From an uncultured Collinsella sp. (GTDB lineage: Bacteria; Actinomycetota; Coriobacteriia; Coriobacteriales; Coriobacteriaceae), in assembly GCA_900546775.1 (NCBI GenBank), contig UREM01000035.1, positions 1 to 21,386 of the forward strand: a stretch of 21,386 nt of DNA. Reading direction: 5' to 3'. The position numbers and the translations under genes are program-made. Shown piece after piece: positions 1-6,352 of this stretch. The notes below the pieces were generated by a model. The model saw only the letters and a program-made list of their open reading frames with translations. It was not told the origin of the DNA and did no database searches. Numbering within the stretch: position 1 is the stretch's first letter; each line of letters begins with the position of its first letter.

Positions 1-471
1 GCCACGGCGCTCGGCGCGGGCGCGCTGGCCGTGGCGCTCGGCGTGTTCGGGGCCGTGCTCGCCGTTGCCGGGCGCCTGCCGCTCGGGCCCGTTCCGCTTG
101 CGGCCGCCTGGGCGGGCATCGTGCTGGGCAGCCTACCCCTCTACGCGCTGGGGCTCGGCGTGGCCCTGCGCCTCGGCCGCAACGCCGCCATCGGCGCCGG
201 CGCGGCGGGGGCGTTCTTCTCGGTGGGCGGACTTGCGCACGGCCTCATGACCGGCGAGCTCACCGGTGCCCTGGCGACGCCCCTGAGCTGGGTGCCGCTC
301 GCCTGGCCCGCGCGCCTGGGGTCGCTCGGGGTGGAGGCCTTCATCGACGCCGCACGCGCGGCGGGCCCTCTCCTCACGACTGCGCTCGCTAGCCTCGTGC
401 TCACCCTGGCAGCCGACGCCGTCCTTCTCGCCTGGTTCTGCCGCTTCGAGGACGGGAGGGCAGATGCGTAG
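1..471 (+). CDS. ABC transporter permease subunit, lantibiotic-immunity LanG/MutG-like (5' end cut by window)
   Basis: The reading frame is open from base 1 and stops at TAG 469-471, so only the last 156 codons are present. The visible part is almost entirely hydrophobic, with about four membrane segments separated by short Gly/Pro/Arg turns, and ends in a short polar tail containing Trp-Phe-Cys-Arg-Phe-Glu. A tail of this kind resembles the C-termini of LanG/MutG permeases, which work with LanF (ATPase) and LanE to expel lantibiotics from the membrane. The family call rests mainly on context: a response regulator and histidine kinase follow directly, as in many lantibiotic-immunity loci. A bacitracin-type or other drug-export permease is possible. 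The gene is extremely G+C rich, much more so than the housekeeping genes from 3610 onward. Its last 8 bases overlap the next gene. Confidence 0.6.
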   Translation, partial: ATALGAGALAVALGVFGAVLAVAGRLPLGPVPLAAAWAGIVLGSLPLYALGLGVALRLGRNAAIGAGAAGAFFSVGGLAHGLMTGELTGALATPLSWVPLAWPARLGSLGVEAFIDAARAAGPLLTTALASLVLTLAADAVLLAWFCRFEDGRADA

Positions 472-712
472 GAGGCCGCTCGCCGCCATGCTCGTCCTCC
501 TCTCCGCAGCGCTCGTCCTGGGCGGGAATGCCCTGCTCGACGCTTCGGACGACAGGGGCAATGTCCGAGAGCTCCAGCTCATCTTCTTCGGGCGGGAGTC
601 GGACGGCGAGGGCTGGCTCGGGATCGAGGCGCGCGGCGGCTCGGGCGTGCGCTACCGCGCGTGCGAAGCGGCTGAGGCGCCCGCAGCTGCGCGCGGGGCT
701 CTGGACCGCTGA
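464..712 (+). CDS. Small signal-peptide/membrane-anchored protein of unknown function
   Basis: This is an 82-residue frame whose ATG overlaps the end of the permease gene by 8 bases, which suggests translational coupling. The N-terminus has the layout of a signal peptide or single membrane anchor: Met-Arg-Arg-Arg, then a Leu/Ala-rich stretch (about residues 6-22), then an Asn-Ala-Leu-Leu-Asp-Ala segment. The rest is charged and Gly/Arg rich (about residues 27-82) with one Cys near residue 67, so an extracytoplasmic soluble part is likely. There is no lipobox cysteine at the usual place. I do not recognise a family. Its position between an immunity-type permease and a two-component system suggests an accessory of immunity or sensing, but this is context only. 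High G+C keeps several frames open here, so the gene itself is not certain. Confidence 0.5.
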   Translation: MRRRPLAAMLVLLSAALVLGGNALLDASDDRGNVRELQLIFFGRESDGEGWLGIEARGGSGVRYRACEAAEAPAAARGALDR

Positions 713-730
713 ATGCGGCGCTAGTACAAT
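702..730 (+). promoter_or_regulatory. Candidate promoter for the response regulator/kinase pair
   Basis: TGGACC (702-707) and TACAAT (725-730) are separated by 17 bp and resemble sigma-A -35 and -10 boxes, each with four or five of six consensus bases. The site overlaps the 3' end of the small gene and lies about 28 bp before the regulator start. It would allow the two-component genes to be expressed apart from the transporter. Prediction by eye only. Confidence 0.3.
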
Positions 731-757
731 TCCGACGAGAGTTTCAGGAGGTCTAAC

Positions 758-1420
758 ATGGCGAGGATACTGGCAGTGGATGATGAACGGGCGATCCTCG
801 ACGCTCTCGCGCGCGTCCTCGGCCGCGACGGCCATGAGGTCGTCAGGGAGGCGGACCCGACGGCGGTCCCGGGGATGGACCTCTCGCGCTTCGACCTCGT
901 GCTCTGCGACGTCATGATGCCGGGGCTCGATGGCTTCGAGCTCGTGCGGCAGATCCGCCCGGACTTCGACGGGCCCATCGTCTTCCTGACCGCTCGCGTG
1001 GCCGAGGAGGATGCTGTGGCCGGCTACGGCCTGGGCGCCGACGACTACGTCCGCAAGCCCTTCGGGGCCGCGGAGCTGCGCGCCAAGGTCGCGGCCCATC
1101 TACGCCGTGAGCGCCGGCCGCGCTCGCACGCCCTCTCCTTCGGGGAGGTGCGGATCGACCTCGGGGCGCGCGGCCTCGCCGTGGGTGGCGAGGCCGTGCC
1201 GCTCACGCCCACCGAGTACGCCATCTGCGAGTACCTCGCTCGTCACCCCGGGCAGGTCATGAGCCGCGCGCAGATACGCGAGGCTGTGCTCGGCTGGGAG
1301 AGCGACGCCGACGACGCGGCCATATCCATGCAGGTCAGCCGCGCCCGGAGGAAACTCTCCGAGGCCGGCGCCGATCCGATCGCGACCGTCTGGGGGATGG
1401 GGTACAAGTGGCAGCTTTGA
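758..1420 (+). CDS. OmpR/PhoB-family response regulator
   Basis: The 220-residue protein has a receiver domain (residues about 2-115) and a winged-helix DNA-binding domain (about 125-220). The acidic pair Asp8-Asp9, phospho-acceptor Asp51 (in Cys-Asp-Val-Met-Met-Pro), Thr78 and Lys100-Pro101 are all in place, so it should be phosphorylated normally. The winged helix ends with the family-typical Val-Trp-Gly-Met-Gly-Tyr-Lys-Trp. Length is normal for the family. The start ATG is supported by AGGAGG about 7 bases upstream. The gene overlaps the histidine kinase gene by 13 bases, so the two are surely a pair. It probably controls the adjacent transporter in response to a cell-envelope or antimicrobial-peptide signal; the target promoter is not visible here. 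Confidence 0.93.
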   Translation: MARILAVDDERAILDALARVLGRDGHEVVREADPTAVPGMDLSRFDLVLCDVMMPGLDGFELVRQIRPDFDGPIVFLTARVAEEDAVAGYGLGADDYVRKPFGAAELRAKVAAHLRRERRPRSHALSFGEVRIDLGARGLAVGGEAVPLTPTEYAICEYLARHPGQVMSRAQIREAVLGWESDADDAAISMQVSRARRKLSEAGADPIATVWGMGYKWQL

Positions 1421-2844
1421 GGATCGGGGCGCGAGGTCGCGGGGGCATGCCGCTCTCCTTCGTCATCGCGCGCTACTTCGCCTACGCGTTCGCGGCGGTC
1501 GCCACGGCGTGGCTCGCCTCGTTCATGGTGCTCTCCGTGGCGATCAACGCGGGCTTCGTCTACGAGGCAAGCTGGGGGCCGGCCAATGCGCGCGAGGTCG
1601 CGGAGGGCCTAGCACGCGACGGCGTCTGCGGGCAGCAGGACGTGCCGACGGCGTACCGCTACCTCATCCTGAACAAGGACGGAAACGTGCTGATGACAGA
1701 CCTCGAGAGCACGCGGCTCGAGGACGCGACGGAAATGGCCCGTACGGCACTCGCCGCGGATCCGGGCACAGTGGAGATCGAGGGCGGGGGTTCGGGCCTC
1801 ACCTACGCCGCGTTCCCGCTCAAGGGCGGCGGGGCCTGCGCACTCGTCAGCGAGTACCTGCCGCAGTGGGTCTCGCGCGATCTCGCCGGCCTGCTTCCCA
1901 ACCCGCAGAACCTCATGCTCGTCGGCGCCACGGCGGGAAGCGCGCTCGCGCTCGCGCTCGTGGCGCGCCGCGCGAGCCGCGTGATCTCGCGCAAGATGGC
2001 GCCGCTCGCGGAGGCGGCGGGGCGCGTCGGCGCGGGGGAGCTCGACTTCGCGGTCGGCAGCACCAACGTGCGCGAGGTGAACGACGTCCTCGCCGCGATG
2101 GACGCCATGCGGACCTCCCTCGCCGAGTCACTCGAGGCCCGCTGGGCCGCGGAGCGGGGGCAGCGCGAGCAGGTGGCGTCGCTCGCCCACGACCTCAAGA
2201 CGCCGCTCACCGTGCTGCGCGCCAACGCCGACTTCGTGGCGGAGGAGCTGGAAGACGAGAAAGACGCCGACCTCGCGGCCGCCGCGCGCGACATAGCCGG
2301 CAGTGTCGAAAGGCTCGACGGCTACGTGCGCCTGCTCATCGAGGCCTCGCGCGGGTCCGGCGGGGCGGAGAGGGCCCCCATGCGGCCGGCCGAGCTCTGC
2401 GAGCAAGTCCTCGCCGAGGCCGCCCAGATCGCCCGGGCGCGAGGCGTGACGCTCGACGCGGCCACGGGCCCTGCTGTCGCGGGCGCGCCCGAGGCCCCGC
2501 TCGACCGAACCGCCCTGGCGCGAGCCGCCGCGAACCTCGTGGCCAACGCCGCCGAGCACGCACGCTCGCGCGTGGCCGTCTCCTGCGACGTCGCGGACGG
2601 GCACCTCGTTATCGAGGTTGCCGACGACGGACCGGGCTTTTCTCCCGCCGCCCTCGAACGCGGCTGCGAGCGCCTCTTCACGGACGACTCCTCCCGCTCC
2701 TCGCGTGACGGAGGCCGCCACTACGGGCTCGGCCTCCACGTCGCCTCCGAGGCCGCGAGCGCCCACGGGGGCTCCGTCTCGCTCGCCAACGGCCCCTCGG
2801 GCGGTGCAGTGGCCACCATCGCGGTCCCCCTGTGCGGGATCTGA
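1408..2844 (+). CDS. Membrane sensor histidine kinase
   Basis: The 478-residue protein starts at GTG inside the regulator gene; ATG at 1447 is an alternative start. Membrane segments at about residues 22-50 and 168-188 enclose an extracytoplasmic sensor region of about 120 residues, which contains two cysteines (74 and 144) that could form a disulfide. A HAMP-like linker (about 188-240) follows. The H-box carries the phospho-acceptor His261 in Ala-His-Asp-Leu-Lys-Thr-Pro-Leu. The catalytic domain has an N-box near 377-383 (Asn-Leu-Val-Ala-Asn-Ala-Ala), a G1 motif Asp-Asp-Gly-Pro-Gly (406-410) and a G2 motif Gly-Leu-Gly-Leu-His (440-444). All elements for autophosphorylation are present. The domain plan suits kinases that sense lantibiotics or other envelope stress. 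The ligand cannot be read from sequence. Confidence 0.93.
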   Translation: MAALRIGARGRGGMPLSFVIARYFAYAFAAVATAWLASFMVLSVAINAGFVYEASWGPANAREVAEGLARDGVCGQQDVPTAYRYLILNKDGNVLMTDLESTRLEDATEMARTALAADPGTVEIEGGGSGLTYAAFPLKGGGACALVSEYLPQWVSRDLAGLLPNPQNLMLVGATAGSALALALVARRASRVISRKMAPLAEAAGRVGAGELDFAVGSTNVREVNDVLAAMDAMRTSLAESLEARWAAERGQREQVASLAHDLKTPLTVLRANADFVAEELEDEKDADLAAAARDIAGSVERLDGYVRLLIEASRGSGGAERAPMRPAELCEQVLAEAAQIARARGVTLDAATGPAVAGAPEAPLDRTALARAAANLVANAAEHARSRVAVSCDVADGHLVIEVADDGPGFSPAALERGCERLFTDDSSRSSRDGGRHYGLGLHVASEAASAHGGSVSLANGPSGGAVATIAVPLCGI

Positions 2845-2954
2845 CGATTTCCTCGATGTCTACCTCGACTGTGATATGTCGCTCGCCGAGGGCGCGACGA
2901 GATGGTGTTGCGTCTGCCCCATTTGGTGCTTCTAGCTCAAATTTGATCTGATGT

Positions 2955-2988
2955 AAGGCCCGTGCAATCCTGCATGGGCCTTTCTTTT
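2955..2988 (+). terminator. Rho-independent terminator of the regulator/kinase operon
   Basis: AAGGCCCGTGCA (2955-2966) pairs with TGCATGGGCCTT (2971-2982) across a 4-base loop, with one G-T wobble, and is followed by TTTCTTTT on the plus strand. It lies about 110 bp after the kinase stop codon, so the transcript has a longish 3' untranslated region. Confidence 0.85.
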
Positions 2989-3408
2989 GGCAATTGCTCG
3001 ACCGATTTGTGGCTTGAAACACAAATAATCGAGTTAAGGAGACATGGGGTCATACAGCGGCTCTCAGGGCGCCCTCCGTACTCCCCCCGCCATTGCCTCT
3101 GCGGCGTCCTCGTATAGAGCCCATCCTCCTTGGCGTTTCGTTGCAACACCCCACTCGTCCACCGATTAAGTGAACTGCTGGAATAAAGACAGCGACACGC
3201 CTGTTCGTTACAGTTGCTATATCTGTGTAAATCGTCGCGATAAATACAGCCTGTACTCGGCTGTATACCAACTACGCGTATGTAGATTCATATCGCGTTA
3301 ATAAATCGGCTCAAGCGTGTGCAAAACGCGCAAGTAACCGCAAAAGGCGATTATCGCTCAGGTAGTTTTTTGGCACCCTGTTGCTTAATCAAAATTAAGC
3401 AATTGCTT
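2989..3408. other. A+T-richer intergenic stretch without a convincing gene
   Basis: Base composition drops sharply relative to the cassette on the left and the housekeeping block on the right. Frames on both strands are short and have no recognisable domain. The only small frame with a Shine-Dalgarno-like AAGGAG, at 3044-3169, has just two bases between that site and its ATG, and its 41 predicted residues are Ser/Pro/Ala rich without cysteine; I do not call it. The stretch holds several inverted repeats (listed separately), so it may contain operators or the remains of an inserted element. Confidence 0.6.
3244..3266. repeat. Inverted repeat, possible operator
   Basis: ATACAGCC (3244-3251) and GGCTGTAT (3259-3266) are perfect 8-bp arms around a 7-base spacer. 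Further TACAG/CTGT half-sites lie at 3209-3213, 3223-3226 and 3251-3255. The spacing would suit a dimeric DNA-binding protein, but no adjacent gene shows what it might control. Confidence 0.4.
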
Positions 3409-3410
3409 AA
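3381..3410. repeat. TTAAGCAA palindrome cluster
   Basis: The motif TTGCTTAA or its complement occurs three times in 30 bases: 3381-3388, 3395-3402 and 3403-3410. The last two form the perfect 16-bp palindrome TTAAGCAATTGCTTAA, and the first two form a stem with a short A-rich loop. It directly abuts the A/T tail of the tRNA-Pro terminator. It could be an operator, an extra stem at the tRNA transcript end, or a recombination site. Confidence 0.4.
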
Positions 3411-3443
3411 AACAAAAAAGGTCAGGCACTAGGTGCCTGACCT
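3409..3443 (-). terminator. Rho-independent terminator after tRNA-Pro
   Basis: AGGTCAGGCAC (3419-3429) and GTGCCTGACCT (3433-3443) form a perfect 11-bp stem with a 3-base loop. On the minus strand it is followed by TTTTTTGTTTT (3419 down to 3409). It begins about 10 bases after the encoded CCA end of tRNA-Pro. It would also end read-through from coaBC. Confidence 0.92.
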
Positions 3444-3452
3444 GCAAACTTC

Positions 3453-3529
<77 letters not shown>

Positions 3530-3571
3530 AAGCTTTTGTTTGTTGCTCTGCTCTCGCTCGCAACAGGGAGT

Positions 3572-3601
3572 ATATTAACCCGAAACTTTGCCCTTGTGCA
3601 A
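3572..3601 (-). promoter_or_regulatory. Candidate tRNA-Pro promoter
   Basis: On the minus strand, TTGCAC (3601-3596) and TAATAT (3577-3572) lie 18 bp apart, about 42 bp before the tRNA 5' end. The -10 region overlaps a second TATACT-like box. No terminator separates coaBC from this site, so read-through from the long upstream operon is also possible. Confidence 0.55.
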
Positions 3602-3609
3602 GAACTTTT

Positions 3610-4824
3610 TTACAAATTTTGAAGCAAGTCCAAAATTGTATCTGCGAGCTGGGGTTTTGTTAGTACGGGAAGTTCTTGCGTGCCCGCTGTGCTTACAATC
3701 CAGGCCTTATTGGTGTCGGTCCCAAAGCCCGAATCTGCACGCGAGACATCGTTAGCGATAATGGCATCGCAGCCCTTGCGGGTCAATTTGCGCTCGGCGT
3801 ACTCGACGACGTTATCGGTCTCAGCCGCAAAGCCGATCACGCGGCGATCGCCCTTTTGGCGTGAGAGCTCGGCCAAGATGTCAACGGTCTCGACGAGCTC
3901 GATTCGATCCAGGCGCTCGTTGGCCTTTTTGAGCTTGTGGTCCGCCGGGGCCGCGGGCGTGTAGTCGGCGACGGCGGCGGCGCAAATGGCCGCGTCGGCC
4001 GTCTGGAAGGCGCTCAGCGCTGCCTGGAGCATCTCTGAGGCGGTCTGTACGCGCACGCACTCCACGCCGCGGGGAACGTCGAGCGATGTCGGTCCCAGAA
4101 CGAGCGTGACGGCGGCACCGCGGCGCGTGGCCTCCCCCGCCAGAGCGATACCCATCTTGCCCGATGAACGGTTGCCGATATAACGCACGGGGTCGATCGG
4201 TTCGTGCGTGGGGCCGGCGGTGATCACGATGCGCTTGTCCGCAAGGTCCTGGGGTACCGGGTCGAACACCTCGCAGACGGCCTCGACGATGTCCTCGGGC
4301 TCGCTCATGCGTCCCGTGTCCACATCGCCGCAGGCAAGGTAGCCGCTACCCGGACCCACAACGTGGACACCGCGCTCGTGCAGCGTGGCCATGTTGGCCT
4401 GCGTGGCCGGTGCCTTCCACATGCCATTGTTCATGGCGGGGGCGATCACGATGGGGCGCGGCGTGGCAAGCAGCGTGGTGGAGATGAGGTCGTCGGCAAT
4501 GCCGTTGGCCATCTTGGCGATGATATTGGCCGTCGCGGGCGCCACGACCACCAGATCGGGCTCCTGCGCAAGCGAGATATGGTGGATGGGGTCAGACGGG
4601 TCGTCGAATAGCCCAACCGCGACCGGCTCATTGGTGAGCGCGCGGAACGTGAGCGGGCCCACGAACTCCGTGGCATGCTCGCTCATAACGACTTTGACAC
4701 GTGCGCCGCGCTTTTGCAGCAGGCGCACGATATTGCACGACTTATAGGCGGCGATCCCGCCGGTAATACCCAGCAGGATCGTTTTTCCCTCAAGTTGCAT
4801 TGAATTGTTGGATGCCGCCGTCAT
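3610..4824 (-). CDS. coaBC: Bifunctional phosphopantothenoylcysteine decarboxylase / phosphopantothenate-cysteine ligase
   Basis: The 404-residue enzyme joins cysteine to 4'-phosphopantothenate (CoaB) and decarboxylates the product to 4'-phosphopantetheine (CoaC), two consecutive steps of coenzyme A synthesis. The N-terminal flavoprotein domain (about 12-185) has the FMN-site Gly-Ile-Thr-Gly-Gly-Ile-Ala, the catalytic His82 (His-Ile-Ser-Leu-Ala), Pro-Ala-Met-Asn (129-132) and the active-site Cys165 in Ala-Cys-Gly-Asp-Val-Asp-Thr-Gly-Arg-Met. The C-terminal CoaB domain (about 190-400) shows Gly-Pro-Thr-His-Glu-Pro-Ile-Asp and Asn-Arg-Ser-Ser-Gly-Lys-Met-Gly. Length is normal. The start at 4824 has AAGGAAG upstream and lies 2 bases after the zinc-ribbon gene; Met9 is a second possible start. 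It is the last protein gene of the long minus-strand run. Confidence 0.96.
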   Translation of the reverse strand: MTAASNNSMQLEGKTILLGITGGIAAYKSCNIVRLLQKRGARVKVVMSEHATEFVGPLTFRALTNEPVAVGLFDDPSDPIHHISLAQEPDLVVVAPATANIIAKMANGIADDLISTTLLATPRPIVIAPAMNNGMWKAPATQANMATLHERGVHVVGPGSGYLACGDVDTGRMSEPEDIVEAVCEVFDPVPQDLADKRIVITAGPTHEPIDPVRYIGNRSSGKMGIALAGEATRRGAAVTLVLGPTSLDVPRGVECVRVQTASEMLQAALSAFQTADAAICAAAVADYTPAAPADHKLKKANERLDRIELVETVDILAELSRQKGDRRVIGFAAETDNVVEYAERKLTRKGCDAIIANDVSRADSGFGTDTNKAWIVSTAGTQELPVLTKPQLADTILDLLQNL

Positions 4825-4826
4825 AG

Positions 4827-5546
4827 CTAGGCTTCCTTGCTCGGGAGCACCAGGAGGCGGTGGCAGTACGGACAGTGCGTAATCTCGCTACCGTCGTGGT
4901 TGAGGTCGCTCATGGACGATGCCTGCAGCGCGGTGTGGCAGACCGTGGGGATGTTGCCCTGGATGGTCTCGACGGCCAAGCCGCGGAACTGCTTGAGCAG
5001 ACGCTCGTAGTCGGTGAGCACGTCGGCCGGCAGCGTGGCGGCAAGAGCGGTGCGCTCCTTAGTGGCGGCTTCGATCTGAGCCTGCAGGTCGGCAGCCTTG
5101 GCGCGGGCGGCCTTGGTATCGGCCTTCACGCCCTCTTCGAACTTGGCGATGATTGCCTGCGCGCGGGTCTCGCGGTCGAGCGCCTCTTTGTGGGCGACAA
5201 CGACGTCCTTGCGGGTGTGCCCAATCTTGTCCAGACGCTTGGCCAGGGTGGCGAGCTCGTTCTCCAGGTCCTGAACCTCGCGATAGTCAGAGCCGTCGAC
5301 GTGACGCTTCTTGGCGGCCTCGATGGCGTTGTTGGTCTGAATCTCGGTGGTGTTGAGATCGTCGAGCTCAATGTCCAGGTCCTTGCGTTGGGCGTAGAGC
5401 TTGGTCATCTCGGACTTGAGCTTTACATAGGTCTTGCGCTTGGAAGCGAGCTCCTTGAGCTCCGGCATATTGGCAAGTTCGCTCTTGTTGCGGGCGAGCT
5501 CCAAATCGATCTGTTGCAGCTTGAGTAGCGTAGCGCCGGCGCTCAT
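4827..5546 (-). CDS. Coiled-coil protein with C-terminal zinc ribbon (DUF164/C4-type family)
   Basis: The 239-residue protein has a long charged coiled coil (about residues 8-170), rich in Lys, Glu, Ala and Leu, and a short C-terminal metal-ribbon region. Proteins of this family often sit next to Nif3-family genes, as here; their role is not well defined, though nucleic-acid or protein bridging has been suggested. The second zinc knuckle, Cys225-Pro-Tyr-Cys228, is intact. The first knuckle is reduced to a single Cys203 in Pro-Thr-Val-Cys-His-Thr, where relatives usually have Cys-X2-Cys; His204 might substitute as a ligand. The start at 5546 is chosen because GGAGAG stands upstream and its ATGA overlaps the Nif3 stop; an in-frame ATG at 5582 lies inside Nif3. 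Confidence 0.85.
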   Translation of the reverse strand: MSAGATLLKLQQIDLELARNKSELANMPELKELASKRKTYVKLKSEMTKLYAQRKDLDIELDDLNTTEIQTNNAIEAAKKRHVDGSDYREVQDLENELATLAKRLDKIGHTRKDVVVAHKEALDRETRAQAIIAKFEEGVKADTKAARAKAADLQAQIEAATKERTALAATLPADVLTDYERLLKQFRGLAVETIQGNIPTVCHTALQASSMSDLNHDGSEITHCPYCHRLLVLPSKEA

Positions 5547-6352
5547 AAGTTCTCTCCTTTTGTCACAGTCCACCATTGGCAAGGGTTCAGTATTTTAATC
5601 GCATGACGGGGGTCGGCCCCGGCGTCAACTGCAGAGTTCATCAATATATCAACGAACGGCTCCTCGGAGCGGTCGTGGCCGAGCAAGATCACCGGCAGCC
5701 CGCGCAAGGCAAGGTCTTGCGCCACGTGGTAGCCCGCCTCGCCCGTCACGACAACATCTGCGCCCGCGGCGATGGCGAGCTCTCCGAAGTCGCCCAGGGA
5801 GCCGCCCAAAATGGCGACGGTGCGGCACGGGCGATCAGCTTTGCCCCACACACGCGGGTCGCTGCCAAAGGCCGTGGCAGCACGGGTGGCAAGATCGCGC
5901 AGCGTGCACGGGTCGTTGAGCGTTGCAAGTGCGCCCAGGCCGGTGGCCTCGGGGTCGTCCACGTGCTCCAGTGAGCTCACGGGTGCGGCACCCAGCAGCT
6001 TGCTCAGGCAGACACGGGCTTCGTGCGAGCGGTCCAGGTTGGTGTGGAGCGAGATAATGCTCACCCCGCAGCGGGCAGCCTCGTAGAGGGCCGCACTGCA
6101 CTGGGGTCGTGTGGCATCCGCCGGACAAAAGGCCTCGGGTGCCTTGATGTATATGGGATGATGCGTCAGCAGCACGTTGGCGCTTGCTTCTTGGGCGCGG
6201 CGAACATTAGCCTCAGTCGCATCGAGTGCGCAGGCAACGCCGGTGATCTCCGCGGCCGGATCGCCAACGGAGAGTCCTACGTGGTCCCAGGGCTCGGTGT
6301 CCGTCTTGGGATAGCGTGCCAGTAGCGCGCGCTCGAGCTCGGCGACGATCAT
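5543..6352 (-). CDS. Nif3-like dinuclear metal centre protein
   Basis: The 269-residue protein belongs to the Nif3/YbgI/DUF34 family of hexameric proteins with a two-metal site. Likely metal ligands are visible: His64-His65 (Leu-Thr-His-His-Pro), His102 and Asp106 (Leu-His-Thr-Asn-Leu-Asp), and near the C-terminus His225 and Glu229 (Gly-His-Asp-Arg-Ser-Glu-Glu). The N-terminal Trp-Asp-His-Val-Gly-Leu is also typical. The substrate is unknown; GTP cyclohydrolase-like or damage-repair roles have been proposed for the family. In Gram-positive genomes this gene often lies near trmK and a zinc-ribbon gene; here only the zinc-ribbon partner is adjacent. It overlaps both neighbours by 4 bases (ATGA), so translation is probably coupled. 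Confidence 0.93.
   Translation of the reverse strand: MIVAELERALLARYPKTDTEPWDHVGLSVGDPAAEITGVACALDATEANVRRAQEASANVLLTHHPIYIKAPEAFCPADATRPQCSAALYEAARCGVSIISLHTNLDRSHEARVCLSKLLGAAPVSSLEHVDDPEATGLGALATLNDPCTLRDLATRAATAFGSDPRVWGKADRPCRTVAILGGSLGDFGELAIAAGADVVVTGEAGYHVAQDLALRGLPVILLGHDRSEEPFVDILMNSAVDAGADPRHAIKILNPCQWWTVTKGENL

Noticed and set aside
401..1099. Minus-strand open frame of about 232 residues opposite the small gene and response regulator
   Set aside because: It is antisense to the receiver domain, which has all conserved residues; high G+C makes stop codons rare in every frame.
3044..3169. 41-codon plus-strand frame after AAGGAG, considered as a possible precursor peptide
   Set aside because: The ribosome site is only two bases from the ATG, the peptide has no cysteine, so it could not form lanthionine rings, and there is no leader motif.
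2845..3452. CRISPR array or insertion sequence in the A+T-richer gap
   Set aside because: There are no regularly spaced direct repeats and no transposase-like frame; only isolated inverted repeats are present.
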